Assembly: GCA_963729195.1 (NCBI GenBank)
Contig: CAVSNF010000020.1
Span: forward strand, 248,001-312,000
Source: CAVPTL01 sp963729195
GTDB taxonomy: Bacteria > Actinomycetota > Thermoleophilia > Gaiellales > JAICJC01
Direction: 5' to 3'
Length of the DNA stretch: 64,000 bases
Translations under genes and position numbers: made by a program
Shown: piece by piece, positions 14,037 through 24,355 of the stretch
Layout of the letters: each line of letters starts with the position of its first letter
Numbering within the stretch: the first letter of the stretch is position 1
Notes under the pieces: generated by a model
Databases searched by the model: none
Seen by the model: the letters and a program-made list of their open reading frames with translations, nothing else
Told to the model about the DNA's origin: nothing

Positions 14037-15261
14037 GTGTACGCGACGATCTGCAGCCGGACCTATACGATCGGTCGTATCACCGACGACCGTTATCAGC
14101 GACTGCCGTTCGATCTCGGCGAGTACCGCGACCGGGAGGGGCGCGTGCGCGCCGAGATGCAGCGCCGCGGCATCGACGTGCTTGTACGTGATGAGCCCGG
14201 CCAACCTCAACTACCTGACCGGCTTCGAGTCGATCTGGTATCCGCCCCGAGCGCCGTTGGGGGCGATCGTCCGCGCCCACGATCCCGGCATCGTGTTCGT
14301 CGACTACGAGCGCCACCGAAACCACGCCCTGAATGCGGCGCATTGGGACGAGACCGTGTTCGTCGACTACTCATCGGCCCTGGAGACGGTGTTCTCGGTG
14401 TTCGCCGACCGCGGCTGGACGCGGGGCAGCGTCGGCATCGAGTGGCACACGGTGGCGCCGTCCGGGCCGCTGGTGTCGGCAGTCGCTGCAGGCTTGGCCG
14501 AGCGCGGCGCCGAGATCGTGGACGGCGACTGGGTGGTCGACCGGGTGCGCCTGGTCAAGTCTGCGGCCGAGGTGGCATGCGTGCGGCGGGCGTCGGAGAT
14601 CGTCGACGGGGCGTTCGAGCAGCTGCCCGAGATCGTTCGCCCCGGCATCACCGAGATCGAGATCGCAGCCCGGCTCGACCTGGCGATGGCGGAGCTGGGT
14701 GGCGAGCACGCGGGCGTGCGCACGATGGTGTCGGCCGGGCCGCTGGTGTGGTGTCAGACGCACTTCGCGCCCACCCGCCGGCCGGTGGAAGTGGGCGACA
14801 TCATGTACATCGACGCTTGCGGCGTCTACAACCGCTACCACGTCGATGTCTGCCGCACCTACGCGATCGGCGAGGACAACCCCCAGGCCCGCGAGATACT
14901 CGACTACACCGCCCAGAGCGTCGAGAGGGTACGGGACGCCGTGCGGCCCGGCGACCCCTTGGAGGTGGCCCAGCGGATCGCCGAGGAGCACGTGTTCGCA
15001 CGCTTCTCGCCCGACCAGGTGTGGTGGGTGGGCGGGTATGCGCTGGGGATCGCATTTCCGCCGTCGTGGGTGGGGCACACCTATATCGCCAACGACGCCT
15101 ACGAGAAGTTCACGTGGGAGCCGGGATACGTCACCAACTACGAGAACATCGTGTTCGACGCCGACGCCGGCATCACCGCCTCCTACATGGAGACGCTGAT
15201 GATGACCGAAACCGGAATCGAGATCCTGTCTCGATTGCCGCGCACACTGACGCTACTCTGA
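14037..15261 (+). CDS. M24-family metallopeptidase (Xaa-Pro dipeptidase-like), frameshifted
   Basis: About 400 residues of the creatinase/aminopeptidase P fold. The N-terminal domain contains LPFDLGEYRDREGRV and SPANLNYLTGFES, a standard opening of prolidase-like proteins. The C-terminal catalytic domain shows GDIMYIDACGVYNRYHVDVCR (in part), which carries the first metal-binding acidic residues, and a late ENIVFDADAGI. One extra C near 14191 (between DVLV and VMSPAN) shifts the frame. The GTG at 14037 is only the furthest in-frame start and would place the operator inside the gene; the real start is probably near 14100 and may be lost to an indel. Metal and substrate are not identifiable. 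Confidence 0.75.
14065..14080. promoter_or_regulatory. TetR-type operator candidate
   Basis: ATACGA-TCGG-TCGTAT is a 16-bp inverted repeat with 6-bp arms. It is 41 bp upstream of the MMPL start, between it and the oppositely oriented M24 peptidase. The form and location match TetR-family operators that control efflux pumps. No TetR gene is in the window. Confidence 0.5.
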
Positions 15262-15268
15262 AAGTGCT

Positions 15269-15727
15269 TTGGAGGTCGATCAGCCACCAGTTTCACCACC
15301 TCTCAGGACGGACGAGCGCCGGCGCCGGCTGCGCCTGATCATCGGCAGCGGGTTGATCATCGTGGCGGTGCTGATGGTGCCGTGGACGGTGTACCTGGCG
15401 GCCACGCTGCCGACCCGTCATCACGCCGCTCACTGGGACGCGGTCTGGGTCGGGTTCGACGTCGCACTGGTGTTCGGGATCGTGGCCACGGCGCTGGGCG
15501 CGTTTCGCCGCTCGGGCTGGCTGGCGATCGCCGCCACCGCCACCGGCACCCTGTTTCTGTGCGACGCATGGTTCGACGTGCTCACCTCCACCGGCAGCCA
15601 CGAGGCGAGCGTGGCGGTGCTTCAAGCGCTGGTGGGCGAGCTGCCACTGGCAGCACTGTGCTTCTGGATCGCCTGGAACGTGGAGCGGGCGCGGGAGTGG
15701 TCGGCGGTGCTCAGGGACCGGGGCTGA
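15269..15727 (+). CDS. Four-helix membrane protein of unknown function
   Basis: 152 residues with a short polar N-terminus followed by four hydrophobic segments (LRLIIGSGLIIVAVLMVPW, a GFDVALVFGIVAT helix, LAIAATATGTLFLCDAWFD, and LPLAALCFWIAWNVERA). It resembles small uncharacterised actinobacterial inner-membrane proteins. The start is a TTG at 15269, 7 nt after the peptidase stop, so it is likely read from the same message. Its end overlaps the convergent MprF-like gene by 17 nt. I assign no function. Confidence 0.7.
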   Translation: MEVDQPPVSPPLRTDERRRRLRLIIGSGLIIVAVLMVPWTVYLAATLPTRHHAAHWDAVWVGFDVALVFGIVATALGAFRRSGWLAIAATATGTLFLCDAWFDVLTSTGSHEASVAVLQALVGELPLAALCFWIAWNVERAREWSAVLRDRG

Positions 15728-17353
15728 CGCCCACGCGCGGCGTCGGGGTGGGCCGGAATGCCGGCTTGGGCGCCTGCCCCTCGGCCCACAGCACCGCCAG
15801 CGCGCATCGCGGCAGCGCGGCGGTTGACGGGTACACCAGGTACCGCGGCTGCCAGCGTGGCGCGAACTTGGCGTTGAATCGCTGCAGCCGCTGGATCTGG
15901 AACCAGCGGTCGGCGATCCGAAGCTGCTTGCCCAAAACCGCCTGAAAACGGTTGGCGGGATCGCGCAGGAACTTGCCGAAGGCGGCGAAGTTCAACGACA
16001 GCTCGGCCACGTCGCGCTCGCGCAGCAGCGCGATCGTGCGCACCACCAGGAACTCCATCAAGCCGTTGGGCTCGTCGGGCAGTCGCCGCATCCGCTCCAG
16101 CGACATCGCCGCCGGCCCGAAGGAGGGCACCAGATGCATGAAGCCGGCCACGTGGCCGTCGGGAGCTCGCGTAATCACCAGCAGCGTCTCCGGCCTGCCG
16201 TACCCGCGCAGGCTGTCCAGCGCCATCGAGAAGCCGCGCTCGGGCGCGCCTTTGCGCCACCGGGTGGAAACCACGTCGAGCTCGTCCAGGAGCGCCGGCG
16301 TGGCGTCTCCCGATGAGATCGCCTCGGTGGTGTATCCGGCGTTCTCCAGCCGATGGACGGACTGGCGCACCTTGCGAATCGCGCGCCCCTCGAGGCTGAA
16401 TGCGGCGGTGTCCACGATCGCCTCGTCGCCGATGTAGAGCGTCTTCATGCCGGCTTCGGCGCACAGGTCGCGGATCTGCTGGCTGGCTCCCACGACCGCC
16501 AGCCGCAGGTCGCGACAGCGAGCGTGGGCGGCTGTGTCGGCCAGGAGCGATCGCACCGACTCCGGCGGTCCCACCGGGTCGCCGGAGATCAGCATCACCC
16601 GGCTCTCGACCCGATACCCCACGAACGCGCGCCGGTCGGCGCTCCACAGGTAGTGCTTGTCCGAGCGCAGCTTGAAAAACGAGAGCGTGTCGTGGCCGTG
16701 GCGGCGGATCACGTCGGCGGCGCGGGCGCGCTCGGCCAGATCGGGCAGCGGCAACCAGCGACGGCAGCGGGCGAAACAGTGCCCGGGCGGCGAGCAGCAC
16801 TCCCAAGAGCGATACCACTCCCAGCGCCTGAGGCACGAATCGCAGATTGTCGGCTATCCGCATCGGCGGGTCCTGCCACAGGAACATGTCGCCCGAAGCG
16901 CGGGCGACGAGACCCAGGTCGGGCCGGCCTTTGGCGGCCGACCAGGCGGCCACGAAGGTGACAGCCGACGGTCACCGTCAGGGCGGCGGCTGCGGTCACG
17001 ATCGAGGCCCCCAGCTTGACCGGCCCGGGCTCCACCGTGAAGGCGCCACGGCCCCACCACAGCACGCCGGCGCCGACCCAGGCCAGCAGCGCCTCCTCCA
17101 CGTCCAGGCCTTTGAGCACGTTGAAGACGCCGATCGCGATCAGCAGCACGAAGGCGATCGCGAACGCCCGCCGCCGCCGCCGCCACAGGTAGTACGACGC
17201 CAGCAGCAGGGCGGTTGCCAGGGGCACGACCGCGGCGTGAAAGACCGCCGCCAGCTGCACCAAGCCCATGTCCTTGACCACGTGGCCGCGCCACGCCATG
17301 TCGGGGGTGAGGGCCGACAGCAGCGATGCCAGCGCGGTGGCGGCGGCGATCAT
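15711..17353 (-). CDS. MprF-like phosphatidylglycerol lysyltransferase (DUF2156), frameshifted
   Basis: About 547 residues. The C-terminal 345 form the DUF2156 acyltransferase-like domain that transfers an aminoacyl group from tRNA to phosphatidylglycerol (HDTLSFFKLRSDKHYLWS, GYRVESRVMLISGDPVG, and GLMEFLVVRTIALLRER). The N-terminal part has about six hydrophobic helices starting MIAAATALASLLSA. It is shorter than the 14-helix Staphylococcus MprF. Breaks near 16745 and 16960-16975 separate membrane and catalytic parts. The product would make membrane lipids more cationic. The start is the first ATG before the first helix. The transferred amino acid is unknown. Nearby 17354-17556 holds no gene that I can see. 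Confidence 0.82.
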
Positions 17354-17556
17354 CGCCGCGGCCGGGGCAACCCAGGCAGCGGGTGTTTCCGTCCGCGTCG
17401 TGCACGGCGGATTCGAGGTCGAGGAATTGTCGCAAGCGAAGTTGCATCAGCGGGTGCCCGGAATGGAGTCTAGGAAGGTCTTCGGCCACACGGGTGCGTT
17501 TCCGTAGCCCGATGGCCCGGTATTCGGGTCGCCGATATGCGATCCTGTATGGCAGC

Positions 17557-17893
17557 ATGGAACGCTGGATGATCTCCCACGGGCTGCGATTTGCCCGCAA
17601 ACACCCGAAGTTGGTGGTAAAGACGTCGTACAAGCTGGCGCGGCGCCCGGGTACCGTGATCACGGGTGTGAAGACCGCGCGGGCGGCCGGCGGGGCTGTC
17701 GGCCGACCCCGAGGTGCGGGAGCAGACCATGATCGCCGCGCTCGCGCTGGCCGGTGCTGCGCGCAGGCTTGGCGAGCTGCGCACCGAGCCCGAGCGGCGC
17801 CCTCGGCGGATACGGGGCGCGGCCGTGACCGGCGCCCTGCTGGTCGCCAGCGCGGTGATCGGCCACACCGCCGCCCGCAAGCTCGACGAGTAG
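17557..17893 (+). CDS. Small membrane-anchored protein, unknown, frameshifted
   Basis: About 111 residues once a break near 17690 is joined. It has a basic N-terminus (HGLRFARKHPKLVVKTSYKL), a segment GLSADPEVREQTMIAALALA and a single C-terminal hydrophobic helix (VTGALLVASAVIGHTAA). No known domain. The stop is 34 nt before the SpoIIE-type phosphatase, so the two may be co-transcribed. Confidence 0.5.
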
Positions 17894-17927
17894 ACACCGC
17901 CGCGACAGAGTCCGCTACCTTGCGCGG

Positions 17928-19081
17928 GTGACGCTCTCCCGTTCTCGGGTCTCCGGTCCGCTGGCGCTGCTCGCGAGCTTCCCCAGCCGCAGGCGCATGC
18001 TGGTTTGCTCGGCCCTGGGCATCGGCGTGGAGGCCGTGGTGGTGGCCGTGGTGTGGGCGACCGGCAGTGTGCACACGCTGGCGGGGATCCCCAGCGCGAT
18101 CGGGATCACCGCCGCGATCGTGTGCGGGCTCCTGGGAGGGCGGGTATCGGGCGGCGTGGTGGGCGCCGTCAACGCTGTGCTGCTGCTGTTGCTGGCCAGG
18201 TCGGGCGGCAACGACATCGCGCTGCTGGGGATTCCCACGGTGGCGTTGTGGTGTGCGATCGGGTTTGGCACCGGCGCTGCGGCCGACTATCTCCGGCAGC
18301 GACTCGATGACGCGTTCACGCGAGCTGCGGCGGGCCAACGAGTCGGTCGCAGGAGGTCGCCTCGGCGCTGCAGCGCAGCCTGCTGCCGGAGCGTCTGCCG
18401 CGCATCCCCGGAGTCGCCATCGGCGCGTGGTTTCGACCGGCCGGCGACGGCACCGTGGTCGGCGGCGACTTCTATGACGTGTGGCTGGTCAGCCCGGACC
18501 GGTTCGGTGCGATGATCGGAGACGTCTGTGGCAAGGGCACGCAGGCCGCCTCGGTGACCGCCTTGGCGCGGCACACGATGCGCACGGCGTCGATGCTCGA
18601 CCAGCCGCCGGCCGAGATCCTGCGAGTCGTCAACGACGCCATTCGCCGCAGGGTCGGCGGGGGCCAGTTCTGCACGGCGCTGGCACTGACGGGACGGCCG
18701 CACCCCGACGGCTACGAGATCACGGTCGCCTGCGGCGGGCACCATCCGCCGATCGTGATTCGTGCCGACGGCGATCGCGAATCGGTGGGGCGGCCCGGCA
18801 CGCTGCTGGGCATCTGGGAGCAGATCGACGTGGACGAGTCCCGCGCGGTGCTGCGACCGGGCGATTCGCTGGTGCTGTGGACCGACGGCATCACCGACCG
18901 CCGGGGCGTGGACGAGCGCTTCGGGCAGGGGCGGCTGGAGCGGCTGCTGACCGACCACGCCGGTGAGCGCCCCGATCGGCTGGCGGGCGTGGTGGGACGC
19001 GCATCGCAGGATTTTGCCGACGAGGTGCCGCAGGACGACGCCGCGGTGCTGGTGCTCGGGCTCAGCATCGCCGCGACGTAG
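17928..19081 (+). CDS. Membrane-bound SpoIIE-type PP2C phosphatase, two frameshifts
   Basis: About 384 residues. Three or four N-terminal helices (from MLVCSALGIGVEAVVVAVVW) are followed by a short linker and a SpoIIE/RsbU-type serine phosphatase domain with all metal-binding motifs: GGDFYDVW, GDVCGKGTQAA, GGHHPPIVI, LVLWTDGITD and a final DDAAVLVL. Such enzymes dephosphorylate anti-sigma-factor antagonists. Frames change near 18315 and 18350 in the linker, where SALQRSLLPERLP marks the domain's start. No STAS antagonist or RsbW-like kinase is adjacent, so its partner lies elsewhere. Confidence 0.87.
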
Positions 19082-19195
19082 TAGGATCGTGCTGCTCCGG
19101 CGATCGCTCAGCGAGCGGCTCCATCGCCGGGGAGGCCAAGCGGGCCGCCACTCCGGCTAGGGCGCGACGACCCGCTCGACACCGGAGGTATCGGC

Positions 19196-19405
19196 ATGGT
19201 TTCGACGATGCCCAAGCTCTTGGGCGAACGAATTGCAGAAGGCCGCCGTCTGCGCGGCATGACGGTTGAGCAGCTGGCGAGGCGCGCCCGTCTCGATCCC
19301 GCTCACATCGCCGGCTATGAAGCGGGCGAAGAGCCGACGTACAGCGCCTTTCAGCGCATATCGGCCGCGCTCAACCTGCCCTACGAGTGGTTCTTGCCTC
19401 GCTGA
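19196..19405 (+). CDS. Small XRE-family DNA-binding protein
   Basis: 69 residues that are nearly all a helix-turn-helix of the Cro/C1 type: LGERIAEGRRLRGMTVEQLA, then RLDPAHIAGYEAGEEPTYSAF and ALNLPYEWFLPR. No sensor domain. The ATG at 19196 follows GGAGGTA. Such single-domain proteins act as transcription repressors or antitoxin-like factors, but the overlapping convergent gene (25 nt at the 3' end) does not look like a toxin. Confidence 0.8.
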   Translation: MVSTMPKLLGERIAEGRRLRGMTVEQLARRARLDPAHIAGYEAGEEPTYSAFQRISAALNLPYEWFLPR

Positions 19406-19749
19406 AGGCTCGGCGGCAGCTCGCGGTTTGACGGTGGATGCGTCCGCTCTCGGTCGAGCTCCTGCATCCACTTGAGCAGGCCGGTGGCCTGCTCGGTCGG
19501 CAGGTAGATGGCCCCTCGGCCGGGGTCGCCGGCGAGGATCACCTGGCGCGACGGCACCCGCAGCAGCCGCTCCAGTTCGGGCAGCGACAGGGTCACGGTT
19601 GTCCACAGCGTCGCAAGCTGCACGCTGAGCGCGCTGGGGGTGCGGGGATCGCAGCTCGCGAGTACCTTGCTGACGTCTGCCGACCCGTCTCTGCGGGCCT
19701 CCAGCAGGGCCGGGTAGTGGTTGACGTGGTCGATGCTGAGTACGCCCAT
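19381..19749 (-). CDS. Hypothetical protein
   Basis: 122 residues from ATG 19749. It is rich in Leu and Arg with no recognised domain; the C-terminus has QATGLLKWMQELDRERTHP. Longer in-frame starts exist back to 19854. Its 3' end overlaps the XRE gene by 25 nt on the other strand. Codon use is high in G/C at third positions, which supports coding, but I cannot name it. Confidence 0.4.
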   Translation of the reverse strand: MGVLSIDHVNHYPALLEARRDGSADVSKVLASCDPRTPSALSVQLATLWTTVTLSLPELERLLRVPSRQVILAGDPGRGAIYLPTEQATGLLKWMQELDRERTHPPSNRELPPSLQRGKNHS

Positions 19750-19898
19750 GACGATCACGCACACTACAGGGAAGGAGTCTGCGTGCGTAGTGCGAACTGT
19801 CCACCATGCGTCCGCTCCGTGACGACCTACGCGTCCAGCCGTTGCATGTGTCACACTCTTCCCGGTCGGTTACGGACAGGCAGGTGTCTGGAGATCGT

Positions 19899-20069
19899 AT
19901 GCACGAGTTGCACGATGAGGTGTCGCGTCTGCGCCGCCAGGTGATCTCCGAGCTGGCGGAGTTGCCGCTTGCTCCCTGGCGCCCCCACGTGAGCCGCCGC
20001 CAGCGTTACCTCCGCGCAGCCCGACAGTCGGTTGCCGATGCCGTGCGCTTCGCCCGTTTCAAGTCGTAG
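19899..20069 (+). CDS. Small basic protein, unknown
   Basis: 56 residues from ATG 19899 (GAGATCGT just upstream), helical and basic: MHELHDEVSRLRRQVISELA, then many Arg residues to VADAVRFARFKS. It lies 20 nt before the decarboxylase GTG start. It may be a real small protein or only an upstream open frame; evidence is weak. Confidence 0.35.
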   Translation: MHELHDEVSRLRRQVISELAELPLAPWRPHVSRRQRYLRAARQSVADAVRFARFKS

Positions 20070-20089
20070 AGGGCCACGAGGCTGATGGG

Positions 20090-21515
20090 GTGAGCGATCA
20101 GCCGTCCCTGCGCTTGGACGCCCCCCGCGAGCAGGTGCTCGCCCACGCCGCCGGGCTGATCGCCGATGCCTGGCGCGGCTTCGACCAGGCCCGGCCGGAG
20201 CAGCCGGAGGTCGACGAGATGGTGCGCACGCTGTTGCGGGCATCGTTACCGGCCGAGGCCACCCCGGCCAAGGCGGTGCTGGAGGATGCCGCTCGCATCC
20301 TGGATGAGACGATCGCCCAGCCGCGGCCGCGGTACTTCGCCTTCGTGGGCTCGTCGGGGCTCGAGATCGGCGTGATCGGCGACGCCCTGGCGGCCTGTTT
20401 CGATCCCAACCTGGCGGTGTACGCGGGAGCGGCGTCGGAGATCGAGGAGCAGGCGGTGCGGTGGGTGGGGGAGCTGATCGGCTATCCCGCCGCGGCCGGA
20501 GCGTTCACCAGCGGCGGCACGATCTCGAACCTGACCGCGCTGGCGGCAGCGCGGGAGCGGGCACTGCCCGGTGTGCGCAGCGACGGGCTGGGAGGCCGGC
20601 GGGCGCTGGTGTACTGCTCGGACGAGGCCCACTACTCGATCGAGCGCGCGGTCGAGCTGCTGGGTATGGGCACCAACGGCGTGCGGGTGATTCCGATCGA
20701 CGACCGGCGGCGAATGCGCCCCGACCTGCTGGCCGCGGCGATCGATGCCGACACGGCCGCCGGCGGCTCTCCGGTCGCAGTGGTTGCCACAGCCGGCACC
20801 ACACTGACCGGGCGCCATCGATCCGCTGGGTGAGATCGCCGACGTGTGTGCCGCCAGGGGCGTGTGGTTCCACATCGACGGCGCCTACGGTCTGGCGGCC
20901 GCCGCGGTGCCGTCGATGAGCGAGCTGCGTTCACGGGACTGGAGCGAGCCGATTCAGCCACCCTGGACGCGCACAAATGGCTGTATCTGCCGAAAGCCTG
21001 CGGTGTGGTGATGGTGCGCGATGCCGGCCTCGCTGGAGGCGACCTTCGGGCACGATGAGGACTATCTGCCCCATCAGGAGCACCGCCGCCACGCGGTCGA
21101 TGTCACACTCGAGTATTCCCGGCCGTTTCGTGCCCTCAAGCTGTGGCTGGCGTTTCGCGCGCACGGCGCGGAGGCGTTCCGAGAGGCGATCGGGCGGAAT
21201 CTGCACCAGGCCCAGCTGCTGGTGGAGGAGGTCGCCGGTCATTCCGACCTGGAGCTCTTGACCGACGTCCCGGCGCTCTCGATCGTGCCGTTCCGGCATG
21301 TGCCCGCGGGCGTGGCCGACCTCGACGCCCACAACTCACGGCTGTCCACCGAGCTGCAGCGCGACGGCCGCGTGTACGTCGCCCCGGCGGTGATCGACGG
21401 CCGCGTGTACCTGCGTCCCTGCCTGGTCAACTACCGCACCTCGGATGCCGACGTGCGCGCGCTGGTGGACGTCGCCCGGGAGGTCGGTGCGCGACTGGTG
21501 AGCCTAGAGCGCTGA
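20090..21515 (+). CDS. Group II PLP-dependent amino-acid decarboxylase, frameshifted
   Basis: About 475 residues, the length of aromatic amino acid / 2,4-diaminobutyrate-type decarboxylases. Visible motifs: PRYFAFVGSSG (substrate-binding entry), GAFTSGGTISNLTAL (phosphate binding), CSDEAHYSIERA (His stacking on PLP), WFHIDGAYG (Asp to the PLP nitrogen) and LDAHKWLYLPKACG, with the Schiff-base lysine. Frames change near 20815, 20935 and 21040. The start is GTG 20090. It probably removes the carboxyl group of an amino acid to give an amine. The amino acid is not predictable. Confidence 0.88.
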
Positions 21516-23161
21516 GGTTCCCAGGCGCAGATCGCTGAGCCGCTGGGACACCACCAGGTCGGCCTGCTCGGCACTGACCGCGTGGCCGGTGACCGCCGCC
21601 AGGAACTCGTCGCGGTCGAGCGAGAGCAGCTCCAGATCGGTGGCGGCGGTGACCGTGGCGGTACGCGGCGTGTCTCTCAGAAGCGCGATCTCGCCAAAGA
21701 ATCCGCCGTCGGTGATCGAGGCCCGAAGCTCGCCTTCGGCAGTGACGGTCGCCTGCGCCGGAGACGAGCAGGTAGAACAGGTCGCCGGTGTCGCCCTCGG
21801 TGATCACCGTCGTCCCGGCGGGGACCTGCAGCGGCTCGAGCCGGCGCGCCACCTGTTCCAGCGTGGCCTGCGGCAGAGGGGCTGAAGATCGAGGTTGCCC
21901 GCAACAGCTCCACCAGCGGCACCAGCTCCTGGCCGACGGCGTCCAGCCGCACGATTCGGCGGCCCATGATGACCACAGCCACCGGCAGCATCAGGCCGGT
22001 GGCCACGATCGCGGGGCGCGCCCCCAGCCAGGCGATTAACACCGGGGCGAGGATCGCGCCGAGCCCCAGGCCCGCCTGGAGCACGCTCTCGATGATGCCG
22101 AACACTCGGGCCAGAACGGCCTCCGGTGCGGCCCGCTGAATCAGGGTGATGGCGGCCACGTCCACCACCGTGTTTCCGGCACCCACGCCCGCCAGCACGA
22201 TGAACACGATCGGTGGCAGTGGGCGACACGCCCACCAGGGCGATGCCGACCCCCCACACCATCGCGCCCAGGGCGAACCACGCCCCCAAGCGCCGGCTGC
22301 CGGCCAGGCCCGCCGCCAGCACTCCGCCGATGATGCCGCCCACCCCGAATGCCGAGTCGAGGTAGCCGACGCCGGCGTTGCCGAGGTCGAACACCTGCAG
22401 CGCCAGCACGACGTTGAACACGGTCAGCCCACCGGCCACGACCGTCTGCACCGCGTACACGCCCACCACGGCCAGCAGTTCCCGCTGCGATCGCAGCGCC
22501 CGGAACCCGGCGGTGAGCCTCGTGGAATCGGCCCTCGTCACGGTGGGCATGCTCGGGCTCGGGTTCGTGGGCGGGCTCATGGATCAGGGCCACCAGCGCC
22601 GCAGACCACAGCAGCCCCGCTGCGGAGAAGGCGAACACCGCGTTGGCACCGCTGACTGCCAGCAGCAGGCCGCCGATGCCGGGACCCAGGAAGAATGCGG
22701 CGCCTTCGATGGTGGTGGCCGTGGCGTTGGCAGCGGTCAGCTGCTCGGGGGTGCGGGCCAGCGTCGGCAGAAGCGCAGCCTGGGCCGGGCGAAAGACGCT
22801 GGTGAGGACGGCCGCCACACCCGCCAGCGCGCACAGGCCCGCCAGCCCGACGCCCTCGGACACCGCCACGGCGATCGCGACCGCCATCGCCGCCGACGTC
22901 AGGTTGCTGGCGATCATCACCCGCGTGCGCCGATAGCGGTCGGCCAGCACCGATGTGAACGGCGTCGCGATCGCGGCCGCCGCCAGTCCGCACCAGCATC
23001 AACACGCCCACTCCGCCGGTTCCGCTGATCTCGTAGGCGACCACCGCCAGCACCACCAGATACGCGCAGGCGGTGGGCTCCGAGCCGACCGCTGCGAGCT
23101 GCACGCGCCTGAGATCCCGGTTTTGGAATACGCCTCGAAACGCGCTGACGATGTGGCTCAT
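21504..23161 (-). CDS. MFS transporter fused to a cyclic-nucleotide-binding domain, frameshifted
   Basis: About 552 residues. The first 400 are a 12-helix MFS permease (VLADRYRRTRVMIASN in the loop after helix 2; GVGYLDSAFGVGGIIGGVL later). The last 130 are a cNMP-binding domain: PAGTTVITEGDTGDLFYLL, then the phosphate-binding cassette GFFGEIALLRDTPRTATV, with the Glu and Arg that bind cyclic nucleotide. Cytoplasmic cNMP binding could gate transport, but it is untested. Frames change near 21760-21890, 22225, 22540 and 22985. It ends 12 nt inside the convergent decarboxylase. Confidence 0.85.
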
Positions 23162-23191
23162 CGAGCCGGAGATGCTACAGGCGTCGGCGGC

Positions 23192-23458
23192 TCAGCTGCC
23201 GGGAGTTTGCGGCAAGCGCCGGATCACGTGGGCGACGACGTCGTAGGAGAGCTCGTAGCCGCCCTGCTCGAGCGCCAGTGCGGGATCGCTGCGAAGCGCC
23301 CGGTCGAACTCCGCGTCGTCGGCGGCGCGGGCCAGGATCTCGGCGATCTCGTCCTGCACGAACGGCAGCTCCTTGGCCGCCTGCACCCAGCGCGGGGGCG
23401 GGGGCGGCAGCAGCCTCATCAGGCGCTGAATCTCGTGGTCGTCCATTCCCATACTCAT
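23192..23458 (-). CDS. Small protein coupled to an ECF sigma factor
   Basis: 88 residues, MSMGMDDHEIQRLMRLL, then a PPPPPRWVQ segment and a helical second half ending DPALALEQGGYELSYDVV. The Gly-Tyr-Leu helix end loosely resembles Nif11/NHLP-clan leader domains (the Os1348 type), but this is not secure. The ATG overlaps the sigma factor stop by one base (TGATG), so the two are translated together. A role as a regulator of the sigma factor is possible. No zinc motif or membrane helix is present, so it is not a ZAS anti-sigma factor. Confidence 0.7.
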   Translation of the reverse strand: MSMGMDDHEIQRLMRLLPPPPPRWVQAAKELPFVQDEIAEILARAADDAEFDRALRSDPALALEQGGYELSYDVVAHVIRRLPQTPGS

Positions 23459-24000
23459 CAAGACGCCGCCGGGGGTGGATTTCTTCCATCGACCTCGTCG
23501 CGCAGCTTCGCCAGGCAGCGGCTGATGCGGCTTGCGATCGTGCCCTCGGCGATGCCGGTGGCCTCGGCGATGGTGCGATACGACTGGTCGCGACAGAAGA
23601 ACCGGTCGAGGATGTCGGCGCAGCTGTCGGGCAGCTGGGCCATCGCCTGGCGCACCCACAGGGCCTGGGTGAGGTCGTCCAGCTCTCGCTCGCCGTCGGA
23701 TTCGAGTGTCTCCGGCAGCTGCTCCTGGTCGCGCGCCCGGCGGATATGGTCGACGCACATGTTGCGGGATACCTGAGCGATCCAGGCTCGCAGCGCCTCG
23801 TCGTCACGCAGCGTCTCGAGCCGCTCGAACACGCGCGTGAACACGTCCTGGAAGATGTCTTCGGCGTCGTCGGCCGGGATCCGGTAGGCCCGCACCACGA
23901 TGGCGTGGACGTAGGCCGAGTATTCGTCCACCAGATCGCGCCAGGCGTCGGCATCGCCCAAGCGGCAGCGATCGACCAGCGATTGCGGAGCAGCGGCCAT
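23458..24000 (-). CDS. ECF-type RNA polymerase sigma factor
   Basis: 180 residues with sigma region 2 (DDAEDIFQDVFTRVFERL, then WIAQVSRNMCVDHIRRA) and region 4 (LPDSCADILDRFFCRDQSY, then TIASRISRCLAKLRDEV). Intact single frame. The downstream 88-residue protein overlaps its stop. The 105-bp divergent gap before 24106 must hold promoters for both directions. The regulon is unknown. Confidence 0.93.
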   Translation of the reverse strand: MAAAPQSLVDRCRLGDADAWRDLVDEYSAYVHAIVVRAYRIPADDAEDIFQDVFTRVFERLETLRDDEALRAWIAQVSRNMCVDHIRRARDQEQLPETLESDGERELDDLTQALWVRQAMAQLPDSCADILDRFFCRDQSYRTIAEATGIAEGTIASRISRCLAKLRDEVDGRNPPPAAS

Positions 24001-24105
24001 GCCCCAACCCTACGGCGTGCAAGAACAATTTTCACGAGCCAGGGAAGATTGTGCGAGCATCACCCGTCTGGGTGAGTACGGATGTGATTGAACTGAGGAG
24101 GAACC

Positions 24106-24312
24106 GTGGACAAGGAACGCCGCATCAAGAACTCCGACGATCTGCCTGTCGATGACGATGTCATCGCCCACAAGCATCATCGCTCGAACGAAGATTCGCA
24201 GGCCGATGACGATCCCGGCCGCCATAAGCACACTGATGAGGACGACGGCCCCGACGTCGAGGCGCCACTACACGCAAGCGCTAGAGATCTTCGGCCGCGA
24301 GACCGCGGCTAA
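24106..24312 (+). CDS. Small acidic, His-rich protein
   Basis: 68 residues with GTG start at 24106 and a very strong ribosome site (GAGGAGGAA at about 24096-24104). The sequence is extremely polar (VDDDVIAHKHHRSNEDSQAD, then DEDDGP) with no hydrophobic core, so it should be disordered. Clustered His and Asp suggest possible metal binding, but no domain is known. It faces the ECF sigma gene. Confidence 0.6.
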   Translation: MDKERRIKNSDDLPVDDDVIAHKHHRSNEDSQADDDPGRHKHTDEDDGPDVEAPLHASARDLRPRDRG

Positions 24313-24355
24313 CAGTTCGGACGGAGTCTGCGGAGCGGCAGGTTCCGGCTCGAAA

